Position numbers and translations under genes: made by a program. From Roseiflexaceae bacterium (GTDB lineage Bacteria; Chloroflexota; Chloroflexia; Chloroflexales; Roseiflexaceae), in NCBI GenBank assembly GCA_947450095.1, contig CANFUF010000003.1, forward strand, positions 1 to 64,000: a DNA stretch of 64,000 nucleotides. Direction: 5' to 3'. Every line of letters begins with the position of its first letter. Position 1 is the first letter of the stretch. Below the pieces are notes generated by a model, which was given only the letters and a program-made list of their open reading frames with translations, searched no databases and was not told the DNA's origin. Positions 32,389 to 42,656 of this stretch are shown here, piece after piece.

Positions 32389-34209
32389 ATGCCAATTATT
32401 CCGTTTTGGAAGCACCCAATCACCACCACGCTATGGTGGGTTGCTGTTTGGATTGGATTGAGTATCGTCGTACTCATCACGCCACCACCGGCAATCACGC
32501 TTCCCGTAGGCGGTGATCCCATTACTGGCATGCGTGATTACGACGCACCATACCTCGATGGATTTTGGCCAGCTGAACCACGCCCATGGCACCCCGCCAT
32601 GGGCAGTGCCTTGCGTTGGAGCCAAGCCGACTGGCAGATTCACTGGCCACATGCTGGGAGCGGCTGGTGGCTGATACAATTTCGTACGGATTTAGCGGGC
32701 AAAGCAATCCATACAGTGACGGCGTTACACTGGCAAAATCCAGCCATTGGCAATACGACACTCCCCGCAGACCAACGAAACACTCGGGTACTGGTGCATA
32801 CCGCACAAAATGATACACCACAAATCACCGTCAACACCGAAATATTTCATCCAGATGGTGACACACGTGCCCTTGGAATTGCGGTGACCGCGATTCACCT
32901 GCAGCCACTTGGCGCGCTATGGCGGCCAACGCTCTTACTGGCATTTCTGGCCGTGAGTTTATTTGGGCGCTGGGTCATACGCCAACACAAACTCCATACG
33001 CTTATTCCCTTTGTCACCGGGTTACTTTGGGTCTGCTTCCCTACGTGGATTGCCGTGCATAGTGAATTGCTGATTGTCTTAAGCCTCTGCAGCTGGGGGA
33101 TTGGCGCAGGGATGCATTGGATTGCCCAACGCTGGCACTATGACATCCACACGCTGATACGAGTTATCGTGGGGATGGTCTGGCTACAATTACTCGCATT
33201 ATGGAGCCCTTTTACCCATTCCTCTGACATCGCGATGCATGTGCGAATGTTAAATCAAATACTCAGCGGGCAATTATTGTTTACGGCGCAACTCCCGTGT
33301 GAGGCGAGTGCTTATATTAGTCCTTACCCACCATTGACATACATCCTGATGGCCCCACTCGCGCTAATGAGTCACGATGGCAGTTATCAACGACTCCTTT
33401 TGACGGGTGGTGCCGTTATTTTGCAAGCAATTGCGCTCGGTTATAGCTACAACGTATTGCGCCAACATCAGCTTCCATTTAGGGCAGGTATTTTGTTTTT
33501 GGGGTTGGCATTCATCAATGCCCCACTCATCCGGGCGATTCACGTGGGGGAACTGACTAATGCCTGGGGACAGAGCATTGCAGTGATTGCCATGAGTAGC
33601 TGGATTGATCGCCACGCCACCCGTCAACGCCAAGTTATCTGGACCACAATGGCACTGTTAAGCCATACCGGCGTCAGTGTATCCCTTAGTATGATGTTGG
33701 GGATTTTTGCAGGAATCCAATTTATCCGCACCCGACATATCCCACGCTGGCTCATTTTAAGCAGTGGTGGCATCGCAGTCATGGTCATTGGGGTGTACTA
33801 CAGTAATTTTGCCTATTTGATTGGGCAAGCACCTGGGTATACCGGTTGCCCGCCGGTAATCCCGATAGTAGCACGCTTTGGTGGCGTCGCAAGTATGTTC
33901 CCGTTTATCATCATTGGGTGGGCTGGAATTGGCCTTATTGTATTCCCCAAATCACCCGTCCGCACATGGGTTGGCGCAGGAATAGGGGCTGCGCTCTGTT
34001 CGATCGCCATGTTGTTTTTTGCGACCCAAACAGTACGTTGGGGGATTGCCGTGGCTCCATTTGTGGCGCTTGCCGCCGCATATGGATTACACAAATTATG
34101 GCGCTATGGGCGTGCTGGCAAAATTTTGTTGATAACAACAATCATGTGGTACGGTATATTTTGGTATAGTGAGCTATGGCAACGCATCATGGTTTACCTT
34201 CACGATTAA
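32389..34209 (+). CDS. GT-C-like polytopic membrane protein (putative glycosyltransferase)
   Basis: The 606-residue protein has an extracytoplasmic beta-rich N-terminal part (about 40-180, with a single helix before it) and about ten transmembrane helices. After the first helix pairs, HSSDIAMHVRMLNQIL and SPYPPLTYIL form motifs shared with the following gene, where they read PIDISWHMDKVREML and PYSPFYHLS. Loop acidic residue pairs followed by H are typical of GT-C glycosyltransferases that use polyprenyl-phosphate sugars. Sugar donor and acceptor are unknown. AAAGGAG lies before the start at 32389. It is likely part of surface-glycan assembly. Confidence 0.68.
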   Translation: MPIIPFWKHPITTTLWWVAVWIGLSIVVLITPPPAITLPVGGDPITGMRDYDAPYLDGFWPAEPRPWHPAMGSALRWSQADWQIHWPHAGSGWWLIQFRTDLAGKAIHTVTALHWQNPAIGNTTLPADQRNTRVLVHTAQNDTPQITVNTEIFHPDGDTRALGIAVTAIHLQPLGALWRPTLLLAFLAVSLFGRWVIRQHKLHTLIPFVTGLLWVCFPTWIAVHSELLIVLSLCSWGIGAGMHWIAQRWHYDIHTLIRVIVGMVWLQLLALWSPFTHSSDIAMHVRMLNQILSGQLLFTAQLPCEASAYISPYPPLTYILMAPLALMSHDGSYQRLLLTGGAVILQAIALGYSYNVLRQHQLPFRAGILFLGLAFINAPLIRAIHVGELTNAWGQSIAVIAMSSWIDRHATRQRQVIWTTMALLSHTGVSVSLSMMLGIFAGIQFIRTRHIPRWLILSSGGIAVMVIGVYYSNFAYLIGQAPGYTGCPPVIPIVARFGGVASMFPFIIIGWAGIGLIVFPKSPVRTWVGAGIGAALCSIAMLFFATQTVRWGIAVAPFVALAAAYGLHKLWRYGRAGKILLITTIMWYGIFWYSELWQRIMVYLHD

Positions 34210-34220
34210 AATGTGGCGTG

Positions 34221-34226
34221 TATAAT
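34221..34226 (+). promoter_or_regulatory. Candidate internal -10 box
   Basis: TATAAT at 34221-34226 lies 30 bases before the start of the second GT-C-like gene. No good -35 is visible, so this is weak. Confidence 0.3.
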
Positions 34227-34256
34227 ACGTTGGTATTGGCAATCAAAGGCGTAAGC

Positions 34257-36557
34257 ATGAATTTTTTTACATCCGCGCAATGGCGCCAAATCGGAATTGT
34301 CTTTGCCTATAGTCTCGGGCTTTTTTTGTTATTAAGCACTATTCGATTTGGGCAATCAGTGGACTTTTACCAACCACGGTCAGTTTTTTGGTTGAGTGAT
34401 TTTCACGCTCGCGAATATACCCCAATTGCCCCTAGTGCTGATTTGACCGTCACTATCACAAATCCAAGTGAAGCAATGGCGCAAATACCAACCACGATAG
34501 ATCCGCGCACACGGGTTATTATGTTTCAAATAGACCCGCTACCAACCAGCTACAACCGTCGGCTTTTGGCCGTATTTGTAGGGACGGTACGAGTGCTCGA
34601 TGCCCAAGATACCGGGCGCACCACCCAATACGGAGTTATTGTGCCACCGAGTGTGACTATGGCTGGTGCAGTCATCCGCGTCGTGGCGTTACCGGACGAC
34701 AAAGCCACGCCACCAACTCTGACGGTATCAACAATCCAAGTGAGCAATGCCATTGTCTACCGTTGGAGCAAAGCAACAGCGCAAGTCCATGTGTATGGTA
34801 CCGGTGGTGGGTGGTGGAGTATTACTAGTCGTATTTTGATGCAACACCCTGACAAAAAACCATTTCATGCCACATTGTCCGTGGGAGATACCACGTTAGC
34901 AACATTACCACCCGAACCATCGGGATTCCGTCAATATCATTTATTGGTCCCACCAAATGCCATCCAAAACGGCGATCTGACCGTGAAAATCACCAGTGAT
35001 ACGTGGGGCGGCAATAATCAAGATGTGCGCGTCCTGGGTGTAGCCGTGGCCGCAGTCACCGCCCAACCAGTAAGTAGTCCGTGGTGGAATGTGGCACCGT
35101 CGTTGCGCTTAGCGAGCATGATTGTCTTGGCGATTATTGCAGCGATTTCAGCAATCTTACTCGGTTTTTCGGGTGTCGGTGTCGGAATTGCCGTGGCTAC
35201 CGGTTTTGGCGCTGCCTTAGGATTAGATCATACGTATCTCGCCATGTGGTATCCCCAAATGCTACTCCTGATGGGGTTGTCGGTATTGATTATCCCGTTG
35301 ATGCAACGCATCATCACACGGTGCGAAGGCAAAAATCCGTTCAGCCCCAATGTACGCAATCTATTGATTGGCTTAATGGTACTCACCGTGTGGGTCAAAG
35401 GTGGGGGGATTTTGTATCCCATCATGCGACCAATTGATATCAGTTGGCACATGGACAAAGTCCGCGAAATGCTCAACACTGGTGACATCGCCAAATTCTA
35501 CCAACCCGGCGGATTTTCGGAATCAGTTATGCCCATCACCGAATGGGGCGAGAATCGCCCAATGATTCCCTATTCGCCGTTTTATCACTTATCAGCGATG
35601 GTGTTTGCCATATTCCCATGGGAAATGGAAAAAACTGCCACCATCCTCAATGCCTTTTGTGATGCGACGCGGATTGTCTTGATTGGGTTAATCGTACGCC
35701 AAAGCGGCTTGTCCAATCGCACCGCCTTACTTGCGGGATTGATGTATGCCATCACCCCAGTCACGTTTTTGCTCCATTCATGGGGCAATGCTCCCACTAC
35801 AATCGGATTGTGGTGGACATTGGTTAGTACGGTTGCAATGATGGTAATCGGACGGAGTATCAACAATCGCAAATTATTTGCATTGCTTTTGGTTATCAAT
35901 ACTGCCACCATGCTGATTTATACGGTCACCGCCGTATTCCATGTGATTTTCATTACGCTCCTCGCCGGTTTATTGTGGATTATTCCCAACCAACCACAAC
36001 GAAGCACCATTCGCCCAATTTTGTTGGCAACATATGGCGGATTGGCAATAGCGACAATCGTCTATTATGGCCAATACATCCCACCGATTATCCAACGCAC
36101 GATTCCCTATTTTTTGCAGATTAGTGTCAATAGTCCAACCACCGTTGGGGTTGCCCGACCACCACTCGGCACCTATTTTTACAATTTTTTGCCATTACTG
36201 CGCTATGATTTTGTTATGAATCCCTATTTGTACTACGGGTTATTCATGCCAATGTTGTTGGTTATCCCAGGGTACTTACTTTTATTCAAACGCCAAACCT
36301 TATGGGCCTATATGACGGCATGGTTTGTGGTTGCATTGTTGTTTATGATGGCTGGGTATCGCATTTCGATGGTCGACAAGCAGATTTTTTATATTTTGCC
36401 GATTGTCATGATTTGTTGGGCCGTTATCGCCGATCGTTTTTGGCGCCGTGGCTGGAGCGGCCGATTGATGGTGACTATGATGTTGTTATACACCCTCGTT
36501 AGCGCACTTTATTTGTGGGTCGTGCGCATTTATCGTTCACCGGTGGTACTACCATGA
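34257..36557 (+). CDS. GT-C-like polytopic membrane protein with beta-rich domain, larger paralogue
   Basis: The 766-residue protein is related to the gene before it. An initial helix (about 12-32) is followed by an extracytoplasmic beta domain (about 40-270) and about twelve helices. DISWHMDKVREMLNTGDI and PMIPYSPFYHLSAMVF correspond to the motifs in the upstream gene. The start at 34257 gives an N-terminal membrane segment and is preferred over one 27 codons upstream, which would overlap the previous gene. The last base of its stop codon overlaps the methyltransferase start (ATGA). It is likely a membrane glycosyltransferase or polymerase in glycan assembly; donor unknown. Confidence 0.68.
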   Translation: MNFFTSAQWRQIGIVFAYSLGLFLLLSTIRFGQSVDFYQPRSVFWLSDFHAREYTPIAPSADLTVTITNPSEAMAQIPTTIDPRTRVIMFQIDPLPTSYNRRLLAVFVGTVRVLDAQDTGRTTQYGVIVPPSVTMAGAVIRVVALPDDKATPPTLTVSTIQVSNAIVYRWSKATAQVHVYGTGGGWWSITSRILMQHPDKKPFHATLSVGDTTLATLPPEPSGFRQYHLLVPPNAIQNGDLTVKITSDTWGGNNQDVRVLGVAVAAVTAQPVSSPWWNVAPSLRLASMIVLAIIAAISAILLGFSGVGVGIAVATGFGAALGLDHTYLAMWYPQMLLLMGLSVLIIPLMQRIITRCEGKNPFSPNVRNLLIGLMVLTVWVKGGGILYPIMRPIDISWHMDKVREMLNTGDIAKFYQPGGFSESVMPITEWGENRPMIPYSPFYHLSAMVFAIFPWEMEKTATILNAFCDATRIVLIGLIVRQSGLSNRTALLAGLMYAITPVTFLLHSWGNAPTTIGLWWTLVSTVAMMVIGRSINNRKLFALLLVINTATMLIYTVTAVFHVIFITLLAGLLWIIPNQPQRSTIRPILLATYGGLAIATIVYYGQYIPPIIQRTIPYFLQISVNSPTTVGVARPPLGTYFYNFLPLLRYDFVMNPYLYYGLFMPMLLVIPGYLLLFKRQTLWAYMTAWFVVALLFMMAGYRISMVDKQIFYILPIVMICWAVIADRFWRRGWSGRLMVTMMLLYTLVSALYLWVVRIYRSPVVLP

Positions 36558-37417
36558 CACAACCAATCCCTGGAGCAACCCAATCAATCGACGCCTTGGC
36601 ACAAGCCATCGATCCATGGCTCCAACATATGACGTGGCGCCGTGATTATGTCACTTGGCGCGAACGCCGCCTCTACCAAGAGCAATATCAAGCCGAGCGC
36701 ATCACCCAAATCGAACGCCACGCCCGCCCACTCGCAGGCACCCGCCTGCTTGACCTTGGTGCGGGAATGGGGGGATTTGCCGTTGCGGCAGCGTTACATG
36801 GTGCCCATGTCACCGTATCGGAATACAATCAACAATACTGTCAAATAATCCAACTTCGCGCCGAACGCTACGACATCAATTTGCCGATTGTCAACGGAGC
36901 GGGAGAACACCTCCCTTTCCGAGATGCACAATTTGATTTAGTCGTCTGCTGGGATGTGCTCGAGCATGTCCAAGACCCCGCGGCAGTGCTCCACGAAATC
37001 GCTCGCACACTCGCGCCAGGAGGGCAATTGCTCCTCACCGCCATAAATCGGCGGGCCTGGATTGATCCACACTACCACATCCCTAGCATCAATTGGTGGC
37101 CACGCCCCCTCGCTGAGTGGTATATCAATCGTCGAGGTCGTAGCAAAGCCACCAGCCAATTCCGTGATATGCAACGCCTCAGTACCATGCATTACTATGA
37201 TTACGCCCAGTTTGTGCAATTAGCACAATCTGCTGGTTTTACCACCGTTGACATGAACGAAACTGCGTTGCAGGAAGGACGTTTTGTCAGCAAAAAAGCG
37301 AGCCGTCAGCGCATTCGTGCCGGCTTACGCACCCTTGGCCTCGAACAGTTTGCCTACAAAGCACAACGCGCGTGGTATACCGGCATGTTTGAATTAGCCC
37401 TGACGAAAGCCAAATAA
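36554..37417 (+). CDS. Class I SAM-dependent methyltransferase (UbiE/COQ5-like fold)
   Basis: The 287-residue enzyme has methyltransferase motif I LLDLGAGMGG (65-74), motif II with an acidic residue in VTVSEYNQ, and motif IV FDLVVCWDVLEHV. A lid segment (WPRPLAEWYINRRGRSK) precedes the C-terminal helices. It may methylate a sugar or lipid in the glycan pathway; the acceptor is unknown. It starts four bases inside the previous gene's stop and ends where the flippase begins without any gap, so all three are coupled. Confidence 0.82.
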   Translation: MTQPIPGATQSIDALAQAIDPWLQHMTWRRDYVTWRERRLYQEQYQAERITQIERHARPLAGTRLLDLGAGMGGFAVAAALHGAHVTVSEYNQQYCQIIQLRAERYDINLPIVNGAGEHLPFRDAQFDLVVCWDVLEHVQDPAAVLHEIARTLAPGGQLLLTAINRRAWIDPHYHIPSINWWPRPLAEWYINRRGRSKATSQFRDMQRLSTMHYYDYAQFVQLAQSAGFTTVDMNETALQEGRFVSKKASRQRIRAGLRTLGLEQFAYKAQRAWYTGMFELALTKAK

Positions 37418-39076
37418 ATGCCAGATGCACCCAAACCTCAGCAATCATTGGCGCATCAAGTTTCACGAGCAGTAGTCTGGAATACCTTTTTTGTGCCGCT
37501 CCGCATGTTAGCCGAAATCGCTGCCACTGCGCTCAAATTAACCGTCCTCCCCATTGCAGCCTATGGATTACTGGCGTTGGTCAGTGGTGCGGCATCGGCA
37601 TTTGGCACATGGATTGACCTTGGCACCACCCGCACCTTACCCAAATACATCCCCGAAACGATGCGCGCCCGTGGGCCAAACGGTGTGCTCAAATTACTCG
37701 GGGCGGTGTTTTTGGCACAAGCAATATTCCTGATTGCGATTGGGATCGGCTTAGCCGTCAAGCAAGATGATTATTTAGCATCGCTCGGCAGCAAAATCAG
37801 TGCCGATGGTCGTATCGATGCGGGCGCCCAGACAATGCTCCATGCCTTATTACACGAACAAGGCTGGATTTTTATTGTGGTGATTATCGTACTGCTCATC
37901 ATGGGCGTCTGCTACGACGTATTGATGGCTTATCTCAATAGTTTTTTCAAACAACAAGCATGGAACGGGATCTCATTGATTGCCGGCATGTTACCGCAAC
38001 TCTTGGCAGTCATCGCCATCGTCGGGGCCCAGTTTAGCCCAGATCCGTTACGTTGGAGCATCGTGGGGATTTTGATTACCTCAGGACTCGCACCCACCAT
38101 TGCGGTGGCGATTGCAACCTGGCAAGTCATCGTGATTTGGCGCGCCGGGCACGATGTCGCACCGGCACCGGCAAGTATTGCCCCAAGTACGAGTTGGCTC
38201 CCCGCAGGGTTTTTACGCTATACCGGGGTTTCGTATTTGATGACAATGACTGATTTTGTTGCAGGCAAGTCATTTGCCATCTATTTGACCAATAGCATCA
38301 GCGATGCGGCCATGTTGTGGGCCGGGGCGTCACTCGTCGGCATGGTGCTCTCGTACCTCTATACGCCACTTGTGGGGATCACCGTGCCGCTGTTTACCCG
38401 CGTCCGGGCCGGTGAAGGAGGAAGCATCCAAGGGGCATTTGCATCGATTGTGCGCATCCAATTGCTGCTGCTCATCCCCGGCGGGGCAGCCTTGATGCTC
38501 CTCGCTAAACCTGCCTTGCTGATTTTGACACCCCAATATGGTGATGCGGTGGGCATCGTTTACATCCTTGTGCCGTGTCTGTTTTTAGAAAGTATCTTGA
38601 CGGTGGCCCACAACGTCATGATTGTCTACGAACAACTCACGATTGTCACCGTGGGACGCCTACTCACCTTGGTGGTGGTACCACTTGGACTGTGGCTCTC
38701 GCCACGGTACGGTGTCGAAGGACTCGCCTTTGCCTATGGCTTTGCGCGGGTGCTGGCAGGTATTTGGGTCACTATTTGGGGTTGGCAACGCATCAAACTG
38801 CAATGGCCGTGGCGCTTTACTGCCCGAGTAATTATTGCATCAATAGTTATGTCAATTACAATTTATGCCTGTAGTTATTACATGCCAGTCACGACTGCCA
38901 CCACCGGTGTGTGGAACCGCTTACAATTACTCCCCATTTACGGGCTTATCGGCGTAGTGAATCTTGCCATATTTATGGTCGTCTTGCGCCTGTGCGGGGG
39001 ACTTGACAGTAGTGACCGCGAACAATTGCTCCGCCTCAAATTACCCTTCAAATCGACCATCATGCGAGTACTCTAA
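37418..39076 (+). CDS. Wzx-like polysaccharide flippase (MOP superfamily)
   Basis: The 552-residue protein has about 14 transmembrane helices and the style of Wzx/RfbX flippases that move lipid-linked oligosaccharides across the membrane (WNTFFVPLRMLAEIAA at the start, LVSGAASAFGTWIDLG, and YLYTPLVGITVPLFTRV). It lacks the MurJ signature. A charged loop at about 130-150 and an arginine in GTTRTLPKYIP are notable. The start codon directly follows the methyltransferase stop codon. It is followed by GT4 glycosyltransferases, so a Wzx-dependent glycan route is likely here, besides the Wzm/Wzt route in the minus-strand operon. Confidence 0.82.
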   Translation: MPDAPKPQQSLAHQVSRAVVWNTFFVPLRMLAEIAATALKLTVLPIAAYGLLALVSGAASAFGTWIDLGTTRTLPKYIPETMRARGPNGVLKLLGAVFLAQAIFLIAIGIGLAVKQDDYLASLGSKISADGRIDAGAQTMLHALLHEQGWIFIVVIIVLLIMGVCYDVLMAYLNSFFKQQAWNGISLIAGMLPQLLAVIAIVGAQFSPDPLRWSIVGILITSGLAPTIAVAIATWQVIVIWRAGHDVAPAPASIAPSTSWLPAGFLRYTGVSYLMTMTDFVAGKSFAIYLTNSISDAAMLWAGASLVGMVLSYLYTPLVGITVPLFTRVRAGEGGSIQGAFASIVRIQLLLLIPGGAALMLLAKPALLILTPQYGDAVGIVYILVPCLFLESILTVAHNVMIVYEQLTIVTVGRLLTLVVVPLGLWLSPRYGVEGLAFAYGFARVLAGIWVTIWGWQRIKLQWPWRFTARVIIASIVMSITIYACSYYMPVTTATTGVWNRLQLLPIYGLIGVVNLAIFMVVLRLCGGLDSSDREQLLRLKLPFKSTIMRVL

Positions 39077-40179
39077 TGCGGATTGCTTTGTACAACTTAA
39101 CCACCACCACTGCCTATGGCGGTGTCGAAAGCTTTGTGTGGGATTTGGCCAATCAATTAGCCGCCCGCAACCATGCCGTGACGATTATTGGTGGCAACGG
39201 GGAGCGCCGCGAAGGAAGCGCACACGTAGCGGTGGTCACCTTCCCATTTATTAGCCGCACGTGGTTTAGCCGCATTCCGGGACTCACACGTGCCTATGCC
39301 GAACGCAAATTACTGGAACGGCTCAGTCTCGCGTGGCGGGCAATTCCTTTTTTGATTCGGGGTAAATTCGACATCATCCACATCCAAAAACCATACGATT
39401 TACTCCCTGCATTGATTGCGGCGCGCTTTAGTGGCGCCAAAGTAATTTTGGGATGTCATGGTGAAGACTTTTATCGCGGTGATCGTTGGCTGGCAACGCG
39501 GGTAGCTGGCGCAGTAAGTTGCAGTCAGTACAATGCCCAAACCGTCATGAAACGCTACCCCATCAAGGTTGATGTCATCTACAACGGCATTGATACGACG
39601 ATTTTCCAGCCCGCACCACACCCCATACAACTCGCTCCAACGCCGTTGCGGGTATTGTTTGTGGGACGTTTACAACCGTGGAAAGGGGTCGATACGGCCA
39701 TTCGTGCCATCGCACTCACCCCCAACACGACACTCCAAATTGCTGGTGATGGGGAACAACGTCAGGCATTAGAAGCACTTGTAGCCGAATTGCACCTTGA
39801 AGCGCGCGTCACCTTCCTGGGGTCAGTACCCCGTCACACCTTGCCCGCAATTATGCATAATGCACATACACTTGTCGCGACTAGTTATGCCAGTGAAACA
39901 TTTGGGATTGGACTTGTCGAAGCCCAATCTTGTGGCTTACCAGTAATAGCATCACGTTTTGGCGGGTTCGTCGAGGTCGTTGCTGAAGGTGTCACCGGAC
40001 AGTTTTTTACCCCCAAAAATGCAACTGATCTCGCCGCCCAGTTTCAGTTTTTGATAGAAAACCCCACCGTGCGCCAACAATATGCGGCAGCTGCCCCAGC
40101 ATGGGCAGCCCAATTCGCCTGGCCAGCGGTTACCGATCGCGTTACGCAGGCGTATTCTGCGGCACTACAACGAGGTTAA
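39076..40179 (+). CDS. GT4-family glycosyltransferase
   Basis: The 367-residue enzyme has a GT-B fold. The N-terminal glycine-rich loop is TTAYGGVESFVWDLA and the C-terminal nucleotide-sugar half has LFVGRLQPWKGVDTAI and the E-x7-E motif in SETFGIGLVEAQSCGLPV. These define GT4 retaining transferases that build glycans in the cytoplasm. Its start overlaps the flippase stop by one base. The donor sugar cannot be read. Confidence 0.9.
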   Translation: MRIALYNLTTTTAYGGVESFVWDLANQLAARNHAVTIIGGNGERREGSAHVAVVTFPFISRTWFSRIPGLTRAYAERKLLERLSLAWRAIPFLIRGKFDIIHIQKPYDLLPALIAARFSGAKVILGCHGEDFYRGDRWLATRVAGAVSCSQYNAQTVMKRYPIKVDVIYNGIDTTIFQPAPHPIQLAPTPLRVLFVGRLQPWKGVDTAIRAIALTPNTTLQIAGDGEQRQALEALVAELHLEARVTFLGSVPRHTLPAIMHNAHTLVATSYASETFGIGLVEAQSCGLPVIASRFGGFVEVVAEGVTGQFFTPKNATDLAAQFQFLIENPTVRQQYAAAAPAWAAQFAWPAVTDRVTQAYSAALQRG

Positions 40180-40185
40180 TGAGCT

Positions 40186-41388
40186 ATGCACATTCTGATT
40201 ATTTCCACATATGGATTTGACCCACACTTTCCTAGTCGACCAGAATTCCTCTTGGCACGCACACTTGCGACCCTTGGGCACCGCGTGAGTGCCATCGAAT
40301 ACCACCATAATCCCAGTCAACCACGGCAAGAATCATACAGCGAAAATCTCACCATCTACCGTTGTGGCACCTTTGGTTTTTTTTCGCGTGATTTATGGCA
40401 ACTCGCGCAGACATTACCTACTCCAGATATTGTGCATGTCCATCATCTACGGCACCTCCTCGCCTTCCAATCCCAAATCCATTGGCGCAAAAAAGTACCA
40501 ATGATACTCACGCCACATGGGATTTTGCATGATGGTGATTTGGTAGTTGATCGCGAACGCCCCCTCGAGCACCCCTTACGCCCTGAACGATTACTGATGA
40601 CTGGCGCTCAATTACGTACTGCAATCTTGCATGGAGCCCATCCCCGTCGCAGTATTCGTAATTACTTGATTCATGCGCCATTACATGGATATCACGGTAT
40701 CATGGCGCTTTCTCAGCACGAAAAAGAAGTCCTCGTGGGACTCCATGTGCCTGTAGAGCGTATTACTGTTGTGCCAAATGCCGTCGAACTACAGCAATAC
40801 ATCGCTGCGCCGAGTCGACCACGCAATACCCAACCAACAATTTTGTTCATCGGACAGCTGGTACCACGCAAAGGGTGGGATTTGGCCGTACGGGCGTTGC
40901 CGATTATCGCCCAGACCATCCCTGACATCCGTATGGTGATGGTGACCCATAATACCAGCCAACAAAGCGAATTCGAGGCGCTCGCAAATAATTTGGGTGT
41001 AACTGCCCGAATTACATTACTCACCAGTGTTGATGAAACGCAAAAAATCCGTTTGCTCCAAGAAGCACATCTCCTTTTGGCACCAAGTCGCTACGAAGGT
41101 TTTGGCATTCCACCGATCGAGGCAATGGCCGCGCATTGTCCCGTCGTCACGACCGATTGTGCTGCGGGCAATGAAATCGTCCACCACGAAAAAACTGGCC
41201 TACTCGTACCCTATGATGATGTGGAAGGCTATGCTGCCGCTACCATACGGATCTTCCAAGACGATGCACTGCGGACGCAACTCGTACACGCTGGGTATGA
41301 GCATGTCATCCAAGATTACACTCCGATTACTGTTGCCAATCAATCGCTGGGATATTATCAACAACGCATCGATACGTTTCACAAATAA
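40186..41388 (+). CDS. GT4-family glycosyltransferase
   Basis: The 400-residue enzyme has a GT-B fold with LILFIGQLVPRKGWDLAVRAL-like nucleotide-sugar region (FIGQLVPRKGWD) and the E-x7-E pair in YEGFGIPPIEAMAAHCPVV. The N-terminal HILIISTYGFDPHFPSRPEF is typical of GT4 members. It starts six bases after the previous gene. Role in glycan assembly is inferred from neighbours. Confidence 0.89.
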   Translation: MHILIISTYGFDPHFPSRPEFLLARTLATLGHRVSAIEYHHNPSQPRQESYSENLTIYRCGTFGFFSRDLWQLAQTLPTPDIVHVHHLRHLLAFQSQIHWRKKVPMILTPHGILHDGDLVVDRERPLEHPLRPERLLMTGAQLRTAILHGAHPRRSIRNYLIHAPLHGYHGIMALSQHEKEVLVGLHVPVERITVVPNAVELQQYIAAPSRPRNTQPTILFIGQLVPRKGWDLAVRALPIIAQTIPDIRMVMVTHNTSQQSEFEALANNLGVTARITLLTSVDETQKIRLLQEAHLLLAPSRYEGFGIPPIEAMAAHCPVVTTDCAAGNEIVHHEKTGLLVPYDDVEGYAAATIRIFQDDALRTQLVHAGYEHVIQDYTPITVANQSLGYYQQRIDTFHK

Positions 41389-41396
41389 AAAATCCA

Positions 41397-41405
41397 TGCT
41401 ATACT
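41397..41405 (+). promoter_or_regulatory. Candidate extended -10 promoter inside the glycosyltransferase run
   Basis: TGC plus TATACT (41400-41405) lies 28 bases before the next start codon, in the only gap (44 bases) within the four-gene GT4 run. Confidence 0.45.
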
Positions 41406-41432
41406 ATTACCAGTAGTATTACAAGGATTGAT

Positions 41433-42656
41433 ATGCGGATACTCTACTGCATACCGCGGTACGATGCTGATGCCGTAGGCAATTTGATGCATACCGAGGT
41501 GATTGCGCACTGGAACGCACAGGGCATTATCACGGAAGTCGCATCACTCTCATCACGCGTCACCACCACAACCACATTTCGTATGGACGATATCACCGTT
41601 CATCATATCCCTACCGCAACATCACTTATCGACAAGGTGATGAATCGCGTGTTGGGGTGGGTGACCGGCTATCCCTATTTGTTTGGGGCGTGGCGCGGGT
41701 TTCGTGACCATTTACACCAACAACAATACGATTTATTACATGTCGAAACATCTTTCCCGCTTGGATTAATCACATTACTAGCTCGTCCAACCACGACTCG
41801 TGTCGCAGTGACATTACCAGGCGCTGACGTGATGGCGGTACCCGCCTATGATTATGGGTACGCCCGCAATTGGTTCGTACGCCAAGCAGTACGCTGGGTA
41901 ATGCAACGGGCTGATTTAGTGCGGGCTGATTCACGCCAGATCGCCATACTTGCCAAAGAAACCTATGGAGCGCCGCCAGCCAACGTGGTAGCGATTCCCT
42001 ACAATATCACCGAACCGACATATCCACCAATAGGTGTGAGCATGGCGACATTCCGGCAGCAATCGCGCACAGCGATAACCGCTCGTCATGGCTGGAACAC
42101 CAATTCAACATTAATCCTCAGTCTCAATCGGTTACATCCCTTTAAGGGGATTGAATATTTGGTAGAGGCGTTGCCACAATTAGTTGCTGCCGGAATCGAT
42201 GCCCATGCGATTATTGTGGGGGGCAACCGCCAAACAGCACGATTTGGTGATTATGGCGCCTATCTCACCCAGCGAGCCGAGGCACTCGGTGTGGTCGATC
42301 GTGTCCATCAAATCGGCGGGGTCCCACACCACCACGCCGCTGAATACATGGCTGGATGTGATATTGCCGTGATTCCATCGATTGCAGAATCGTTTAGTCG
42401 CGTCGTGATTGAAGCGACCGCCGTCGGGACACCACCGGTCGTCACGCGCACCACCGGGGCTAGTGATTATGTCAAAGAAGCCGATTGTGGCGAAGTTGTT
42501 GAACCACAAAGTGCCCAATCGTTGGCAGACGGGATCCAACGCGCCATTACTCGGCATAGCGAATTACAATCTCGTTGTGCCGCGTTTGCGGAACAATTTC
42601 GTGGAACCGTGATTGCCGATGAACTCACGGCGACCTACAAAGCGCACGGACTATGA
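41433..42656 (+). CDS. GT4-family glycosyltransferase
   Basis: The 407-residue enzyme starts RILYCIPRYDADAVGNL and has the nucleotide-binding region LILSLNRLHPFKGIEYLVE. The catalytic acidic pair is in IAESFSRVVIEATAVGTPPV (E-x7-E), followed by TTGASDYV. ACAAGGA precedes the start. It overlaps the next gene by four bases. The promoter-like box in the gap upstream suggests that the last genes of the run may also be transcribed separately. Confidence 0.89.
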   Translation: MRILYCIPRYDADAVGNLMHTEVIAHWNAQGIITEVASLSSRVTTTTTFRMDDITVHHIPTATSLIDKVMNRVLGWVTGYPYLFGAWRGFRDHLHQQQYDLLHVETSFPLGLITLLARPTTTRVAVTLPGADVMAVPAYDYGYARNWFVRQAVRWVMQRADLVRADSRQIAILAKETYGAPPANVVAIPYNITEPTYPPIGVSMATFRQQSRTAITARHGWNTNSTLILSLNRLHPFKGIEYLVEALPQLVAAGIDAHAIIVGGNRQTARFGDYGAYLTQRAEALGVVDRVHQIGGVPHHHAAEYMAGCDIAVIPSIAESFSRVVIEATAVGTPPVVTRTTGASDYVKEADCGEVVEPQSAQSLADGIQRAITRHSELQSRCAAFAEQFRGTVIADELTATYKAHGL

